A stretch of DNA of 20,870 nucleotides, taken from assembly GCA_003024985.2 (NCBI GenBank), contig PXIH01S0007257.1, one strand, 5' to 3'. The position numbers and the translations under genes were made by a program. This document shows, piece after piece, positions 18,421 through 20,870 of the stretch (position 1 is the stretch's first letter; each line of letters opens with the position of its first letter). The notes beneath the pieces are model-generated. The model was given only the letters and a program-made list of their open reading frames with translations. It had not been told where the DNA came from and did not search any database. This DNA is from Euperipatoides rowelli. Taxonomy: Eukaryota > Onychophora > Udeonychophora > Euonychophora > Peripatopsidae.

Positions 18421-19056
18421 TGGTATTGTTAAATGAAAAACCTGGAAACAAATCTTAAGATGTTTTTTTTTAAGGTTTTTTTTTTTTTTTCAACAAATAG
18501 GAGGGGGGAGTGAGGAAAGACTGCACAGTAACTTAACCTACCCTGCTTAGTTTACAAAAAATTGGTACGTTAAAAATATTTGGTCGCAGAAAACTGGCAA
18601 AATTTCTATTATTAGGCACCTGAGTTTGTCACATACTGTATAACGAGGGTGAAAACTTTGTAGGCCTAGTTCATATTAGTGAAAATGCTTCTTTGCAAAA
18701 AAAAAGAAAACCTTGGATATTTTATTTCAGTATTATTTAAATTACTGGTACTAGAATTAAGTTGAAAATGTCGATTATAAATTTTCTTTATTTGTTTGGC
18801 CTAGCTTTTATAAAACAGGAATCATATGAGAATTGGAACGATTTTGAAAGCTCTTTTAACAAATTTGATCAAAAATTCATTAACGTATTAAAAATACGTA
18901 TCTACCAAACCCTCCCCTTTTTATTTTTTTTGTAACAAAAACAACTGCACCCATCTCATACATTTTATTTATTTATTAAATATGGGGATTTTTCTTCCAT
19001 CAATATCTGTAAAAAGTGGAGGGGATAGATAGGTTTGAGGAAAAATTTTGAATACT

Positions 19057-19085
19057 CCCCTTTTTTTTTTGGGGGGGGGGGGGGG
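19057..19085. repeat. C4-T10-G15 homopolymer block
   Basis: Three abutting homopolymers, ending in 15 consecutive G. It is prone to slippage and could form a G-quadruplex. Length in the assembly may be unreliable. Confidence 0.8.
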
Positions 19086-19265
19086 TTGCAATTAAAATAG
19101 GTTAAAAATCAATGGTAATTCTAAAATAATGTCCAATAAGCGAATAAAATAAGTAATTTTCTATAACCCGGGGCATTAACTATATTTAAATGGAATAGGA
19201 TAATTAGGCTATGTTTGTAGTAGATAAATATTTGAACAATATTAAAATGGCATTTTTACTTAGGT

Positions 19266-19329
19266 CAAGAATTTCAATTCTTGTCCATTGACTGCCTGTA
19301 TTATAAATTTGTATTGTACAGGCAGTCAA
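19266..19329. repeat. Two adjacent perfect hairpins upstream of exon 2
   Basis: CAAGAATT-TC-AATTCTTG (19266-19283) is followed by TTGACTGCCTGTA (19288-19300), a 16-nt loop and TACAGGCAGTCAA (19317-19329). They lie 84 bp before exon 2 of the plus-strand gene. Confidence 0.8.
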
Positions 19330-19412
19330 AAAGTTTATTTTATTGTGTGCATATGGATAGGAAAATATCACCACTATTTAAATTTTGATTGACATGTTTT
19401 CATTCATTTTAG

Positions 19413-19520
19413 GTATATCTGGTATTAATGCTAGAATTCCAGATTCCTTCTTAACTCCTTCACCTGATGAACAAATCATAAGATTAAGAAGCCGAAAACA
19501 TGCAGTGAAAGAACAAGATG
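19413..19520 (+). CDS. Unnamed Ser/Pro-rich basic protein, exon 2 (residues 27-62 plus 1 nt)
   Basis: The acceptor CATTTTAG|GTATATCT and donor GATG|GTAATA bound a 108-nt exon that stays open in the phase set by exon 1. It codes GISGINARIPDSFLTPSPDE (27-46) and then a basic stretch, including R50-L-R-S-R-K55, ending near residue 62. Thr41-Pro and Ser43-Pro form a double proline-directed site next to acidic residues. The reading across the splice (QTP then GISG) is smooth. No catalytic motif, membrane segment or known domain is visible, so it looks like a disordered regulatory N-terminus. Intron 2 is very short (19521-19634, 114 bp), which ties this exon closely to the next. Confidence 0.75.
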
Positions 19521-19634
19521 GTAATATTGTACATTTTAATATTAATTTTCTCTACTGGGGTTGTCATTGTTTTGTTTTGTTTTTTTAGTTTTTAAATTGA
19601 TAAGTAGTTCTCATTAAGATAATTTATATTTTAG

Positions 19635-19759
19635 AAGACCTTAGTGAACCTGAGGATTTATGGGCATCTGTTTGTGTTTCTCCAAAAAAAACCATGGCTG
19701 CTACAAGAAAAAGGCTCTTGATGTCGCCCACCAAATCTCTAACATTTGATAAAAATGTG
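19635..19759 (+). CDS. Unnamed Ser/Pro-rich basic protein, exon 3 (residues 63-104)
   Basis: The acceptor TATATTTTAG|AAGACC and donor AATGTG|GTAAAT bound a 125-nt exon in phase with exon 2, bringing the open reading to exactly 104 codons. It begins with an acidic patch (EDLSEPEDLW, 63-72). Two more full CDK-type sites follow, Ser78-Pro-Lys-Lys and Ser93-Pro-Thr-Lys, flanking a basic R87-K-R89 cluster that could serve as a nuclear localisation signal. KSLTF at 96-100 loosely resembles a PP1-docking motif but has Leu where Val/Ile is expected, so it is not called. The gene continues to the right; no convincing exon 4 is visible before the minisatellite at 20325. Codon use, splice signals and phase all support a real gene; the function is unknown. 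Confidence 0.75.
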
Positions 19760-20324
19760 GTAAATATTTTCTATTTTTTTTTTTAAATTATTCACTTTAA
19801 TTGCAAGTTTATTTTACAGTATGTTTGGGTGCATTCTAGTTCTTAAAATGTCTCATAGATGGCACTTTGCTATTTAAATATCTCGAACTTCTGGTTTATG
19901 ATTTTAAATCATTTTTTCAAGAAATCAATGGGTCAAAGTGTTTGTGAAAATAATGAGCACTTTAATTAATCTGGAGAACTGTAAAACTTCATTAAGACCG
20001 GTTTTAAAATCCAAAGATTTTTAATCGGACAGAAATCTAACTCAGTTTGAAGAGGAGAATACTCATTCATTGTAATCAGCTACTGTATTTTGTTGACTTG
20101 ATATACTAAATTTTAGTTTGAAGAATCAACTCAAATCTAAACACAATATATAAGGATTGTTGATTATTCTCTGGATATTCCTGATGTAATGTAAAACACC
20201 ATTTCTAATAAAGTATTGAACAATATGAATTTACAGCAAAATAATTTGATGTTTTTATCTGTTGGAATAATGAAGGAAGTAACAAAGAATAATCTCTAAC
20301 TAGCATACCATTTATTTCAATCCT
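19760..20324 (+). other. Start of intron 3 of the unnamed plus-strand gene
   Basis: A+T-rich, beginning GTAAAT and a T-rich tract. Weak acceptor-like sites (CAG at about 19817-19819 and 20236-20238) are followed by frames that close within 8-20 codons. An AATAAA at about 20206 could serve intronic polyadenylation, but nothing else supports that. Confidence 0.5.
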
Positions 20325-20870
20325 GTTCAATCACTTACAATATAGGCTACTCAATTGACTTATTTACAATATATTCATTTGACTTAGATTACAAAGTATT
20401 CAATTGACTTAGATTACAATATATTAAATTGTCTTAGGATTACAATGTATTCAATTGACTTAGATTACAATATATTAAATTGTCTTAAGATTACAATGTA
20501 TTCAATTGACTTAGATTACAATATATTCAATTGACTTAGATTACAATGTATTCAATTAACATTACAATATATTCAATTAACTTAGATTACAATGTATTCA
20601 ATTAACTTATATTACAATATATTCAATCGACTTAGATTACAAAATATGCAATTGAATTAGATTACAATATATGCAATTGATTTAGATTACAATATATTCA
20701 ATTAACTTAGATTACAATGTATTCAATTGACATTACAATATATTAAATTGACTTAGATTACAATATATTCAATTAACTTAGATTACAATATTCAATTGAC
20801 TGATTACAATATATTCTATTGGCTTAGATTACAATGTATTCAATTAACTTAGATTACAATATATTCAATT
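20325..20870. repeat. 25-bp minisatellite array running off the right edge
   Basis: The unit is about ATTCAATTGACTTAGATTAC plus AATAT or AATGT, repeated roughly 22 times. Variants are substitutions (TTGAC/TTAAC/TTGTC) and short units lacking CTTAG. Alternating ATAT and ATGT ends suggest a 50-bp higher-order period in part of the array. The first units (20325-20400) are the most degenerate. Confidence 0.9.

Larger units (their letters stand above)
7452..19412 (+). other. 12-kb first intron of the unnamed plus-strand gene, filled with transposons
   Basis: Bounded by the donor CAG|GTAACA and the acceptor TTTTAG|GTATAT. It houses the nested BEL/Pao and Copia elements (9030-15420), a TIR element (16902-17276), a duplicated block (17843-18340) and hairpins. 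Stretches 7460-8430, 8640-9030, 15420-16900, 17280-17790 and 18480-19260 are A+T-rich and show no gene or recognisable repeat beyond items listed here. I saw no extra exon that keeps phase. Confidence 0.65.

Noticed and set aside
19820-20281. Possible exon 4 of the plus-strand gene after CAG at about 19819 or 20238
   Set aside because: The frames end quickly or lack a good donor, with no composition change; RNA evidence would be needed.

Overview
The window is intron-rich animal nuclear DNA. It is strongly A+T-rich, has GT-AG introns with polypyrimidine tracts, and carries many decayed transposons and simple repeats but no prokaryotic-style operons. The repeat mix (Ty1/Copia, BEL/Pao, a LINE, hAT-like and long-TIR MITEs) and frequent TAGGCCTA-type words suggest a marine invertebrate, perhaps an echinoderm. 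That placement is inference; no marker in the window fixes the taxon.

Two host genes are arranged head to head. On the minus strand is the 5' part of a ZNF511-type C2H2 zinc-finger gene: a non-coding first exon near 6914-6975, a start-codon exon at 4570-4727 and a zinc-finger exon at 1086-1287. These join in phase into 120 codons, and the gene continues off the left edge. On the plus strand is the 5' part of a gene I cannot name: exons at 7373-7451, 19413-19520 and 19635-19759 join in phase into 104 codons. The product is basic and rich in Ser/Thr-Pro sites, three of them full CDK-type S-P-x-K/R sites. About 400 bp separate the two start regions. This interval holds three CCAAT boxes, an E2F-like TTTTGGCGGGA and a YY1-type AAGATGGCGGC, so it is probably a shared, cell-cycle-type bidirectional promoter.

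The roughly 12-kb first intron of the plus-strand gene holds a nested stack of transposons. A decayed BEL/Pao pol on the minus strand (about 9030-9743 and 12685-15420) is split inside its integrase by a Ty1/Copia-type LTR element (9744-12684). That element has LTRs, a copia-like primer-binding site, a gag trace, an integrase remnant and a polypurine tract, but no recognisable reverse transcriptase. Each LTR later took a different insertion: a 479-bp retroposon-like segment in one, and a 348-bp hAT-type MITE with a perfect 8-bp target duplication in the other. Further right are a 375-bp TIR element (16902-17276), a nearly identical duplicated 198-bp block (17843-18340) and several perfect hairpins.

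The zinc-finger gene's introns hold a 484-bp MITE with about 142-bp inverted repeats (63-546), a decayed LINE reverse-transcriptase fragment (5829-6320) and several palindromes. The right end (about 20325-20870) is a 25-bp minisatellite running off the window. I found no rRNA, CRISPR array or intact tRNA gene. No protein-coding transposon is intact.
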